Source of the DNA: Erysipelotrichaceae bacterium
GTDB lineage: Bacteria > Bacillota_I > Bacilli_A > Erysipelotrichales > Coprobacillaceae
Length of the DNA stretch: 51,325 bases
Reading direction: 5' to 3'
NCBI GenBank assembly: GCA_018365815.1
Contig: JAGZJH010000012.1
Location: 1-51,325 of the forward strand
Part shown: positions 35,193-42,669 of the stretch, piece after piece
Numbering within the stretch: position 1 is the first letter of the stretch
Layout: the number at the start of each line of letters is the position of its first letter
Program-made: the position numbers and the translations under genes
The notes under the pieces: model-generated
What the model saw: only the letters and a program-made list of their open reading frames with translations
Databases searched by the model: none
What the model was told of the DNA's origin: nothing

Positions 35193-36545
35193 TTATTTCA
35201 CCTCCATATATCCCACTGTAATATTAAAATGATCAACAGGTACAAAAATTGAAACAATACTAATAATATCTTTAATATTTTTTACTGCTCCTCCGCCTCC
35301 ATAAGGACCATTTGTATATAATGCTTCTACTTCATTTCCTACCATTTGAGCATTTTTTAAATCCTTAACTCTCACAGCAACACGTAAACGTACTTCATTA
35401 GGAATTGTATTTCCCATTTCTTTAGTAATACTGTCTTGATATAAAGAATTAAACCCAATATAATCAAATCTCATTTCTTCATATTCTAAACCAATTAATT
35501 CAAAACGTTTTTCCAGTATTTCTTTTGCTAATTTTGCTTTATTGAGTGCATTATGTCCACCATAACTGATTTGACCTTCACCGATATAGCAATCGTGATA
35601 ACCTACACTTGTTTTAAAATATCCGTTTGGTGCTTTACCTGTTGCTCCTGCTATGGCAACTCTGTTTTCACCAACTTGTTTAATTGTCACATGCGAAAAA
35701 TCTGCAATAACATCAGGTGTAAAGTAGTTACTTGGATCTTGAATTTCATACAAAGTCTGCTCTTTAACAGTTTGAGTAGTGACGATACCACCAGTATTCT
35801 CTAATTTTGTCACAATACCATTACCGCTTTCATCAACTTCAATCATTGGAAATCCTAAATTCCATAAATCAGGTACATCTTTATATCCTGGATCAGCAAA
35901 ATAGCCTCCAGTCACTTGTCCGGCACATTCTAGTAAATGTCCTATCCATGTTGCTTTTCCTAATTTATCATAATCATTCATACTCCAACCAAATTCATGA
36001 ACTAATGGACCTACTGCAAGTGATGGATCAGCAACTCTACCTGTAATCACTATATCTGCCTCATTTTTTAATGCTTCGACAATTCCCATACAACCAATAT
36101 ATCCATTTGCAGATAATATTTCACCTTTAATATCCGCTAATTTTTTTCCGGTTTCCAAAACTTTATAATTCATATACTCATTTAAAACATCGCTTTTATC
36201 ATCACCTTCAACATAAGCAATTTTTAAATTATCTAACCCTTTAGCAATCGCCATTTCTTGACATTTTAATGCAGCACTTTTGGGATTGGCTGCTCCCATA
36301 TTTGTAATAACTTTAACTTGATGCTTTTTTAAAGCTTCTAAAATTTTATCAAAACGATACTCAAATAAATCGTTATATCCTTTATTAGGATCTTTTTGTT
36401 TTGCTTTTTGTGCTAATGAGATAGTTCTTTCTGCTAAACATTCAAAGATGATATAATCTAAATTTCCTCTTTCAATAAGATCAATAGCAGGTTCAATTCT
36501 ATCTCCACCATACCCTGCACCAGAACCAATTCTTACTGTTTTCAT
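35193..36545 (-). CDS. AtuA/DUF1446 family protein (450 aa)
   Basis: A DUF1446 protein: RIGSGAGYGGDRIEPAIDLI, DYIIFECLAERTISLAQ, TNMGAANPKSAALKC, ADIVITGRVADPSLAVGPLV and YNDLF-type helices. Close to the end are LRVAVRVKDLKNAQMVGNEV and YGGGGAVKNIK. It leads an operon with the AtuA-C domain and a hydroxyacyl-CoA dehydrogenase, so it probably acts on a CoA-bound or branched acid (inference). The ATG follows AAGGGGG. A consensus promoter overlapped by a LacI-type operator lies upstream. Confidence 0.88.
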   Translation of the reverse strand: MKTVRIGSGAGYGGDRIEPAIDLIERGNLDYIIFECLAERTISLAQKAKQKDPNKGYNDLFEYRFDKILEALKKHQVKVITNMGAANPKSAALKCQEMAIAKGLDNLKIAYVEGDDKSDVLNEYMNYKVLETGKKLADIKGEILSANGYIGCMGIVEALKNEADIVITGRVADPSLAVGPLVHEFGWSMNDYDKLGKATWIGHLLECAGQVTGGYFADPGYKDVPDLWNLGFPMIEVDESGNGIVTKLENTGGIVTTQTVKEQTLYEIQDPSNYFTPDVIADFSHVTIKQVGENRVAIAGATGKAPNGYFKTSVGYHDCYIGEGQISYGGHNALNKAKLAKEILEKRFELIGLEYEEMRFDYIGFNSLYQDSITKEMGNTIPNEVRLRVAVRVKDLKNAQMVGNEVEALYTNGPYGGGGAVKNIKDIISIVSIFVPVDHFNITVGYMEVK

Positions 36546-36559
36546 CTTTTTCCCCCTTA

Positions 36560-36575
36560 AGTAAATCGTTTTACT
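36560..36575. promoter_or_regulatory. LacI-family operator 1
   Basis: AGTAAATCGTTTTACT has perfect 6-bp arms (AGTAAA/TTTACT) around a central CG. It lies just downstream of the atuA -10, between promoter and start codon. It is the reverse complement of operator 2. Confidence 0.8.
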
Positions 36576-36581
36576 AATTAT

Positions 36582-36610
36582 AGTATAATGTTATACTTGT
36601 TTACTGTCAA
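36582..36610 (-). promoter_or_regulatory. sigma-A promoter of the atuA operon
   Basis: On the minus strand TTGACA (36610-36605) and TATACT (36587-36582) with a 17-base spacer. The start point would fall at about operator 1, so a bound repressor would block it. Confidence 0.85.
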
Positions 36611-36626
36611 TCATTTTTATGAATAA

Positions 36627-36642
36627 AGTAAAACGATTTACT
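36627..36642. promoter_or_regulatory. LacI-family operator 2, overlapping the lacI promoter
   Basis: AGTAAAACGATTTACT, the exact reverse complement of operator 1, 67 bases away centre to centre. On the plus strand its last six bases TTTACT can serve as -35 for TAAGAT (36660-36665) at 17 bases, which would drive the regulator gene. This implies autorepression, and a loop between the two sites is possible. Confidence 0.75.
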
Positions 36643-36685
36643 TTTTCTTTGATTTTTGTTAAGATGTTGATGAGGTGAAAATTAC

Positions 36686-37663
36686 ATGGCAAGTATTAAA
36701 GATGTTGCAAAGCATGCAAATGTGTCAATTTCAACGGTATCAATTATTATCAACGGTAAAAGTGAAGAAAGAAAAATATCACAAGAAACACAAAAAAAAG
36801 TACGTCAGGCAATGAAAGAATTAAATTATCAACCTAATTTTTCTGCCAAAAAACTTCGTTCTTCTCAAAATAAAAAAACGATTGCCCTTTTTTGGACAAC
36901 AGATTTTAGAGAAGTGATGTTGGCTCGTTTTTTAAGTGGATTACAAACAACTATTAACAAAATGAAATTAGATTATGATATTATTATCTATCCTTATGAA
37001 AATGATCATCTTTGTGAGGAACAAACTCTTACCCAAATATCAAATTATCATGGTGCTATTATTGCAAACGCCAGTCAAAAAGATTTAGATTTTTTGAAAA
37101 ATTTAGAACCAATGATCCCAATTGTTTTATATAATAGATATATTGAAAATTATAGCAGTGTATCTGTCAACGATGAAGCGATTGCCAACTATGCCTTTAG
37201 TCTTTTAAAAGATAAAAATCATATCGGTTTAGTCAAAGCCCCTTATGCGTTTCAAGGAATGGAAGTACGTGATAATAAATTAATTGAATTGCTAAGTGGT
37301 AAAACAATTCAACAATTTCAAGCCAATGAAAATAATTCTATAAGTGGCTATGAAATTGCGAAATCCATTGATTTTTCATCACTCAATGTTATCTATACTG
37401 CCAGTGATATGATTGCTTTAGGGATTATGCATTATTGTTATCAAAATCATATCCATATTCCTAATGATGTTGAAGTATTATCTATTGGGAACGGTTTAAC
37501 GAGCATAGATGATTTTTTAAATCCATCATTAAGTGTTATTCAAATTCCAATGGAAAACATGGCAAGCGAATGTATTCATATTTTAACTCATTTATTTAAT
37601 AAACATGAAATAATTAATAAGTTTATTGAACCTGAAATCATCAAAAGAGAGTCGTTAAAATAA
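36686..37663 (+). CDS. LacI family transcriptional regulator (325 aa)
   Basis: The helix-turn-helix is SIKDVAKHANVSISTVSIII, with the hinge YQPNFSAKKLRS; the rest is a periplasmic-binding-protein fold that senses a small ligand. GAGGTG lies 8 bases before ATG 36686. It faces the atuA operon and the intergenic region holds two matching operators, so it almost surely represses that operon and itself. Ligand unknown, presumably the acid substrate or its CoA ester. Confidence 0.93.
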   Translation: MASIKDVAKHANVSISTVSIIINGKSEERKISQETQKKVRQAMKELNYQPNFSAKKLRSSQNKKTIALFWTTDFREVMLARFLSGLQTTINKMKLDYDIIIYPYENDHLCEEQTLTQISNYHGAIIANASQKDLDFLKNLEPMIPIVLYNRYIENYSSVSVNDEAIANYAFSLLKDKNHIGLVKAPYAFQGMEVRDNKLIELLSGKTIQQFQANENNSISGYEIAKSIDFSSLNVIYTASDMIALGIMHYCYQNHIHIPNDVEVLSIGNGLTSIDDFLNPSLSVIQIPMENMASECIHILTHLFNKHEIINKFIEPEIIKRESLK

Positions 37664-38024
37664 AACTATTTAAAATTGTTTTTATTGTGTCTATTCTAAA
37701 ATATATTTATAACTAATGCTTGAATACTCATTAAAACTGTTATGATTATTCTTTCTTTTTCAGTTTTAAACAATATCATTTTTCACTAAGATCAATCTAC
37801 CATTAAGGTAGTTTTTTCTTTTAAGAAATTAGTTTATAAAGACTATTATCAAAATGGTGATTTTATGATATAAGATATTTTTTATATATTTTAGTTTTGT
37901 TATGTGAAAATATGCCCTTTTACTAAACTAAATTTTTATTTCATTGACATAAAATTTTTATTCTGTTAGTTTATGAATAGGTAAGATCTTACTATTATTG
38001 AAATTAAATAAAGTAGGTGGAAAA
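37664..38024. other. intergenic region after lacI: short terminator and a palindrome
   Basis: There is no gene. CTACC-ATTAA-GGTAG with T6 (37797-37817) is a small intrinsic terminator on the plus strand. GTAAGATCTTAC (37981-37992) is a perfect 12-bp palindrome 33 bases before the next (broken) gene and could have been an operator. AGGTGGAAAA precedes that gene's ATG. Confidence 0.5.
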
Positions 38025-38848
38025 ATGTATACGCAAGATTTAAAAATGCACACTATGACGCCGGTTACCATTGGGGACAGGCTTTAAAAAGACATGGAAC
38101 ACTCATATGTCATCAACATACTTTTCAAATTACAGAAGAACGAAAAGCATTTGCAAAAGGGTGTCTTCCTATATATGAAAAATACTATCCAGAGATTTTA
38201 AATGAAATTAAAGGGATATCTGATGGGCAACAAACATCATATGAAAATTTATATACATTTTTATTAAGTATGTACTGCTTTGAGTTTAGTAATCATTGCA
38301 CTTGTTTTGTATTTCAAGACAACAATCATATAATTTTTGGAAGAAATAGCGATTTTTTAGTGGAATTAGAGAAGTTATACATGAACTGTTTATACCGTCT
38401 TGATAATGTTTATGCGTTTAATGGGAACACTGCTGCATTTGTTCAAATGGAAGATGGTGTAAATGAATATGGTTTAGCAGTTGGTTTGACTTTTGTTTAT
38501 CCTAAAGTACGAAAATATGGTTTTAACGCTGGAATGTTGGTACGATATATACTTGAAAAATGTCAAACAACACAAGAAGCACTTTCTTTTTTGAAAAGTG
38601 TCCCAATCGCTTCTTAACAAACTATAACAATTATTGATGCTTTGAAAGATATGGCAGTTGTTGAATGTAATCCATATGTTGTTGAAGTTATTCTCCCTAA
38701 AGAAAACGAGCAATATGTAGTAACCGCAAATAACTATACTTCACTAAAACTAGAAGAATACAAACAGAAAAATATTGATATTTTAGATATAAAGGTAAAT
38801 CAAGGCACATTAGAACAACATTTTATCAATCTTTCAAAGGAGGTATGA
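38025..38848 (+). pseudogene. C45-type acyltransferase/hydrolase joined to an ABC ATPase tail
   Basis: After a frame change near codon 8 the sequence reads a C45 family Ntn-hydrolase: HYDAGYHWGQALKRHG, YYPEILNEIKGISDG and the nucleophile region NHCTCFVFQ, then NEYGLAVGLTFVYP and AGMLVRYILEKC. An in-frame TAA (38615-38617) interrupts it, and DMAVVECNP and YVVTANNYTSLKLEEY continue. The last 27 codons (from about 38765: ILDIKVNQGTLEQHF) are instead the end of an ABC transporter ATPase, followed directly by an ABC-2 permease. A deletion has fused two genes; at least three inactivating changes are visible. Confidence 0.75.
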
Positions 38849-39555
38849 ATGATGAAAGCCATGTTATATGGGATCAAAGTCCAATTAAAAATGGATATTC
38901 GCAGTAAAACATTATTAGTAACCTGTTACATTGTCCCAATTCTATTTTTTTAATTATGAGCGGTATTTTTACTTCGTTAATGCCAGAAGCAAAACAGACA
39001 TTGATACAATCTATGACAGTTATGGGTGTTTCAATGAGAACTTTCATAGGCGTACCACCCTCAATGGTTGAAATATATGGTTCGGATATAAAGAAAATGT
39101 ATATCGCAAATAAAATACCTATATGTTTTGGTGTAATTACCTTAGTCGTATCTGCATTTATCCATTTAATGATAATGAGCATCATTATTTTTGTACTTGC
39201 ACCGATTGTATTTCACGCAACTATGCCATCAAATATTCCATTATATTTTTTAACACTTGCATTATTTATTATTGTATCACTTGCTATTTCATGTGTATTG
39301 GGATTAGCTGTAAAAAATCAAGTAAAACTAACTTCGTATAGTCAAGTTGTCTTTTTACCCTCTATTATGTTATCGGGTATCATATTTTCGGCAGAGTTAC
39401 TTCCAAACTTTCTTGAAAACATGGAAAAACTGTTTCCGGCAACTTTGTTAATTCAAAAAAATATTGATGTAAGTACATTTTTTCCTCTAATAATTATTCT
39501 GATTATTTCTATTTTAGCAAGTGTGCAATTATTGAAAAAAATACGTTCTGAATAA
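38849..39555 (+). pseudogene. ABC-2 type permease, frameshifted at T7
   Basis: AAAGGAGG precedes ATG 38849, which reads MMKAMLYGIKVQLKMDIRSK, then IVPILFF and a stop. One extra T in the T7 run (38945-38951) would continue as LIMSGIFTSLMPEAKQ and the rest of a six-helix ABC-2 permease (SVQLLKKIRSE at the end). The remaining parts include PLYFLTLALFIIVSLAISCV and SGIIFSAELLPNFLENMEK. Its ATPase partner is reduced to the tail upstream, so the transporter is dead whether or not the frameshift is real. Confidence 0.8.
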
Positions 39556-39622
39556 TATGAAAAAAGATTGAGTAATGAAAGATAAATGTAAATTTAAAAT
39601 ACAAAAAAATAATCATCTGTAT

Positions 39623-39661
39623 AAAAAATTGGGAGATACACAGTTATTTGTGCTATCTCCC
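39623..39661 (-). terminator. intrinsic terminator of fucO
   Basis: GGGAGATA/TATCTCCC with an inner CACA/TGTG stem; on the minus strand AATTTTTTATAC follows. It lies about 160 bases after the fucO stop, with no gene between. Confidence 0.75.
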
Positions 39662-39820
39662 ATAGTTGCTTGACTAACATATCAATGCTCTTTCAATCGT
39701 GATAAAATACGTATTTTTCTATATTTCATAGTTTGAAAATCTAGTATGATGTGAATAATTGAAAATCATATATAAAATTTCTAAACAATAAACTTCATCA
39801 CACAAACTAATATCAATTAA

Positions 39821-40966
39821 TTATAATAAAGATTGATATAATTGTTTAATTTCTTCAACACTTGTTTCTCTTGGATTTCCAGGTCTACAAGCATCATCAT
39901 AAGCAGATTGTGCTAAGAAGTCTAAATCTTTTACTTTTACAATTTCTTTTAAATCAGCAGGAATTCCTACATCATGTGATAATTGTTTTACAGCATCAAT
40001 TGCTGCTTGACGATAAGTGGCTTGATCCATACCAGTTGTATCAACACCCATTGCTTTAGCGATTTCTCTGAATTTTTCACCAGTTGCTGGAGCATTGTAT
40101 TCCATAACAGTTGGTAAAATAATTGCATTTGCTACACCATGAGGTGTATCATATAATGCCCCTAATGGGTGTGCCATTGAATGTACAATTCCTAATCCTA
40201 CATTAGAAAATCCCATTCCCGCAATATATTGTCCTAAAGCCATTCCTTCTCTACCTTCTGGTGTATTTTCTACTGCTCCTCTTAAACTTTTTGAAATAAT
40301 TTCAATTGCTTTTAAATGGAACATATCACTCATTTCCCATGCTCCGGCAGTAATATAACCTTCAATTGCATGAGTTAAAGCGTCCATACCAGTTGCAGCA
40401 GTTAATCCTTTAGGCATTGATGACATCATATCAGGATCAACAAATGCAACAACAGGAATATCATGTACGTCTACACATACCATTTTTCTATTCTTAGTAG
40501 CATCAGTAATAACATAGTTGATAGTCACTTCTGCAGCAGTACCGGCAGTTGTTGGAACTGCAAAAATTGGTGTACATGGATTTTTAGTAGGTGCTACACC
40601 TTCTAAACTTCTTACATCTGCAAATTCTGGATTTCTATCAACAATTCCAATTGCTTTAGCAGTATCCATTGAAGAACCTCCACCAATAGCAATAATATAA
40701 TCCGCTTTAGCATCTTGTAATGCTTTTACTCCATTTTGAACATTTTCAATAGTTGGATTTGCTTTAATATCTGAATATAATTCATATTCTAAACCTGCTT
40801 CATCTAATAAATCAGTTACTTTTTTTGTAACTCCAAATTGAATTAAATCAGGATCAGAACAAACTAAAGCCTTTTTAAAACCTCTTGCTTTTGCTTCGTT
40901 TGAAATTTCATTAATCGCTCCTTTTCCATGATAACTTGTTTCATTTAACACAAATCTGTTTGCCAT
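39821..40966 (-). CDS. fucO: iron-containing alcohol dehydrogenase, lactaldehyde reductase type
   Basis: A group III alcohol dehydrogenase of 381 aa, very like FucO along its whole length: MANRFVLNET, ADYIIAIGGGSSMDTAKAIG and VPTTAGTAAEVTINYVITD. Iron ligands are D195 and H199 in GMDALTHA, H262 in GIVHSMAHPLGA and H276 in DTPHGVANAI, matching FucO with one residue offset. It reduces L-lactaldehyde to 1,2-propanediol during fucose or rhamnose fermentation, or a similar aldehyde. No fucose genes are near it. A promoter with an adjoining inverted repeat lies upstream. Confidence 0.93.
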   Translation of the reverse strand: MANRFVLNETSYHGKGAINEISNEAKARGFKKALVCSDPDLIQFGVTKKVTDLLDEAGLEYELYSDIKANPTIENVQNGVKALQDAKADYIIAIGGGSSMDTAKAIGIVDRNPEFADVRSLEGVAPTKNPCTPIFAVPTTAGTAAEVTINYVITDATKNRKMVCVDVHDIPVVAFVDPDMMSSMPKGLTAATGMDALTHAIEGYITAGAWEMSDMFHLKAIEIISKSLRGAVENTPEGREGMALGQYIAGMGFSNVGLGIVHSMAHPLGALYDTPHGVANAIILPTVMEYNAPATGEKFREIAKAMGVDTTGMDQATYRQAAIDAVKQLSHDVGIPADLKEIVKVKDLDFLAQSAYDDACRPGNPRETSVEEIKQLYQSLL

Positions 40967-40993
40967 AAAATCATACCTCCTATATATAATTAA

Positions 40994-41022
40994 ATTTTAA
41001 GGCTATGTGAAATAAAAAACAA
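40994..41022 (-). promoter_or_regulatory. promoter of fucO
   Basis: On the minus strand TTGTTT (41022-41017) and TAAAAT (40999-40994) with a 17-base spacer, about 28 bases before the start codon. The -35 is weak, as in promoters that need an activator. Confidence 0.65.
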
Positions 41023-41046
41023 GTGACAGATGCAGAGATTTGTCAC
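41023..41046. promoter_or_regulatory. inverted repeat abutting the fucO -35
   Basis: GTGACA (41023-41028) and TGTCAC (41041-41046) are perfect 6-bp arms 12 bases apart, starting at the very base next to the -35. The position fits an activator binding site; the protein is unknown. The half site resembles Crp/Fnr-type sites but the spacing is longer. Confidence 0.6.
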
Positions 41047-41107
41047 ATTTACCAATGAAATTTCATATCTTCATTAATTGAGATTTCTAACCTTATTTAA
41101 ATATAGA

Positions 41108-41158
41108 AAAATGAATTACAATCATTACCTTTATGAAACAATCGTAATTCATTTTAAG
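41108..41158 (-). terminator. terminator of the galactose operon
   Basis: AAAATGAATTAC pairs with GTAATTCATTTT over 12 bp around a 24-base loop, and on the minus strand T-rich sequence follows. It lies just after the last gene of the operon. Confidence 0.7.
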
Positions 41159-41163
41159 TCATA

Positions 41164-41796
41164 TTAAATAAATGCCTCTTGCATACGTGAAATAATATTA
41201 TTACAGTTATATTCAGCATAATCTACAATATCCATATTTAAAAATTTATGATGACATTTACTTGCTACTTCTTTGGTACATTTTCTGACCTGAGGGGCAA
41301 CTAAAACGATGTCATAATCCTCCATAAGAGATTTCACATCAAAAATACTAGCAGATCTAAAACGATATGGTAAATGATGTTCATCGCTAAAATCTTGTAA
41401 CAAAGAAGCAAACATTGAAGTTGTTAAAGCCGTAGAACAACACAATAAAATATTTCGTGGTGTATCATCATCACTGACAACATATTCCTTTTGACAAACA
41501 CAAAACATTCTATTTTTAAAACTGTTTACTAAATCCACTACTTGACAATAATCCGTCATTTCATAATGTAAATAAAATACTTGTTCATTTGTTTGACGAT
41601 CATATATTTCTTCTTCAACGATATTATTTTTCCAAATAGTAATTTTCCCTAATAAAGTATCAGTTAAATAACCATAAGTTTCACTCATATCATTTTCTTT
41701 TTTACAAAACTTTGTATTTGGATCCATATCATGTAAATTAGATAACCAATTTCTAAAACACTCACTATTAAAATCTCTTAACTTCTTTTTCATCAT
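41164..41796 (-). CDS. IIB-like regulatory protein with novel N-terminal domain (210 aa)
   Basis: Residues 114-210 look like a lactose/cellobiose-type PTS enzyme IIB: NILLCCSTALTTSMFASLLQ (phospho-cysteine loop, CC at 119-120) and DYDIVLVAPQVRK, then a final DYAEYNCNNI helix. Residues 1-110 are an unrecognised domain with GKITIWKNNIVEEEIYDRQT and VFYLHYEMTDY. A paralogue lies at 45893 on the other strand. No PTS IIA, IIC or HPr gene is present in the window, so the protein is probably a regulator or sensor. It is the last gene of the galactose operon, 19 bases after the TetR gene; GGAGGG precedes its ATG. Confidence 0.75.
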   Translation of the reverse strand: MMKKKLRDFNSECFRNWLSNLHDMDPNTKFCKKENDMSETYGYLTDTLLGKITIWKNNIVEEEIYDRQTNEQVFYLHYEMTDYCQVVDLVNSFKNRMFCVCQKEYVVSDDDTPRNILLCCSTALTTSMFASLLQDFSDEHHLPYRFRSASIFDVKSLMEDYDIVLVAPQVRKCTKEVASKCHHKFLNMDIVDYAEYNCNNIISRMQEAFI

Positions 41797-41815
41797 TATC
41801 CCTCCTGTCTATTCA

Positions 41816-42361
41816 TTATTGTGGAATAAGAATTTCTTTTAACCTCGTTGGAATTGCTTCGATTAAAAGGTCTGTCATTTGATCAATCGAAATAGGTCTA
41901 CCTAGATTAATCCATTGAATTGTCATATCAATTGATCCATGACAATACATTTGAAGAAGAAAATCCAATTCTGGTGTCAATTCTAAATTTCTTTTAGAAA
42001 TCATTTCTTTATAAAAAAGATAAATACATTGATAATCATATTGAACTAAAGAATTATAATCATTAGATTTGAATGCTTGTTTAAAAAACACAAGCTCTTC
42101 TTCAATAAATTGAAATTTTTTAGTCAATCCTTCTTTTAACGTTAAACCTTGATCCATTTGCTTAAATGATTTTTTAGCCAATTCTTCAAAATACCAATTC
42201 ACTAAATCATATTTATCCTTAAAATATCGATAAAACGTTTGTCTTGTCATCTGACTGACCTTCACAATATCCGTCACTGTAATCTTATCAAGTTCATGAT
42301 ATTGCATTAAACTTTTAATCGCTTCAGCAAATTTGTATTTTGTTTTTTCATGTAAATCCAT
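41816..42361 (-). CDS. TetR/AcrR regulator, DhaS-like C-terminal domain (181 aa)
   Basis: The N-terminal helix-turn-helix is ITVTDIVKVSQMTRQTFYRY with FKDKYDLVNWYF. The C-terminal half matches the TetR_C_8 type found in DhaS, the dihydroxyacetone kinase activator: a helical domain with FLLQMYCHGSIDMTIQWI and GRPISIDQMTDLLIEAIP. It lies 5 bases after a 100-aa unknown gene and 19 before the IIB-like gene, within the galactose operon. DhaS-type regulators work with protein co-factors, so the IIB-like neighbour may be its partner (inference). Confidence 0.88.
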   Translation of the reverse strand: MDLHEKTKYKFAEAIKSLMQYHELDKITVTDIVKVSQMTRQTFYRYFKDKYDLVNWYFEELAKKSFKQMDQGLTLKEGLTKKFQFIEEELVFFKQAFKSNDYNSLVQYDYQCIYLFYKEMISKRNLELTPELDFLLQMYCHGSIDMTIQWINLGRPISIDQMTDLLIEAIPTRLKEILIPQ

Positions 42362-42366
42362 TTAAA

Positions 42367-42669
42367 TCACTCTAATAACCCAAATGTTTTTAATTGTTTT
42401 TTATCATTAAGCATTAAATGAATATTTTTACGTTGAATAAATTGAACTAAATGATTTAAATATAATTTAATATCGATATACTTTTCTTTCATACGTTTTA
42501 AATATTTTTCGATTAATAATTCAATTTTGACATTGTCACTCACCACTTCAACAAGACTATAATATTGAATAAATTTTATTGAAGTTGTTTTAAAATTCAA
42601 CTTATGATAGTTTTGATATTGCACTAATCTTGTTTGATAAAGTTTTTCTAATACAAGCACTTTAATCAT
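42367..42669 (-). CDS. unknown 100-aa protein coupled to galK
   Basis: ATG 42669 overlaps the galK stop (ATGA), so translation is coupled. The product starts MIKVLVLEKLYQTRLVQYQ and is basic and helical, with LLIEKYLKRMKEKYIDIKLY and a Lys-rich end. I recognise no family and no metal or nucleotide motif. It sits between galK and the TetR gene in a compact operon, so it may act with the regulator, but that is guesswork. Confidence 0.55.
   Translation of the reverse strand: MIKVLVLEKLYQTRLVQYQNYHKLNFKTTSIKFIQYYSLVEVVSDNVKIELLIEKYLKRMKEKYIDIKLYLNHLVQFIQRKNIHLMLNDKKQLKTFGLLE

Noticed and set aside
38474..39341. Several opposite-strand and shifted frames of 70-100 codons around the broken ABC/C45 genes
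   Set aside because: They lack ribosome sites and protein-like features and are shadows of the pseudogenes.
41053..41064. Palindrome ATGAAATTTCAT as an operator
   Set aside because: A 12-bp A/T-rich palindrome is expected by chance here; it is away from the fucO promoter.
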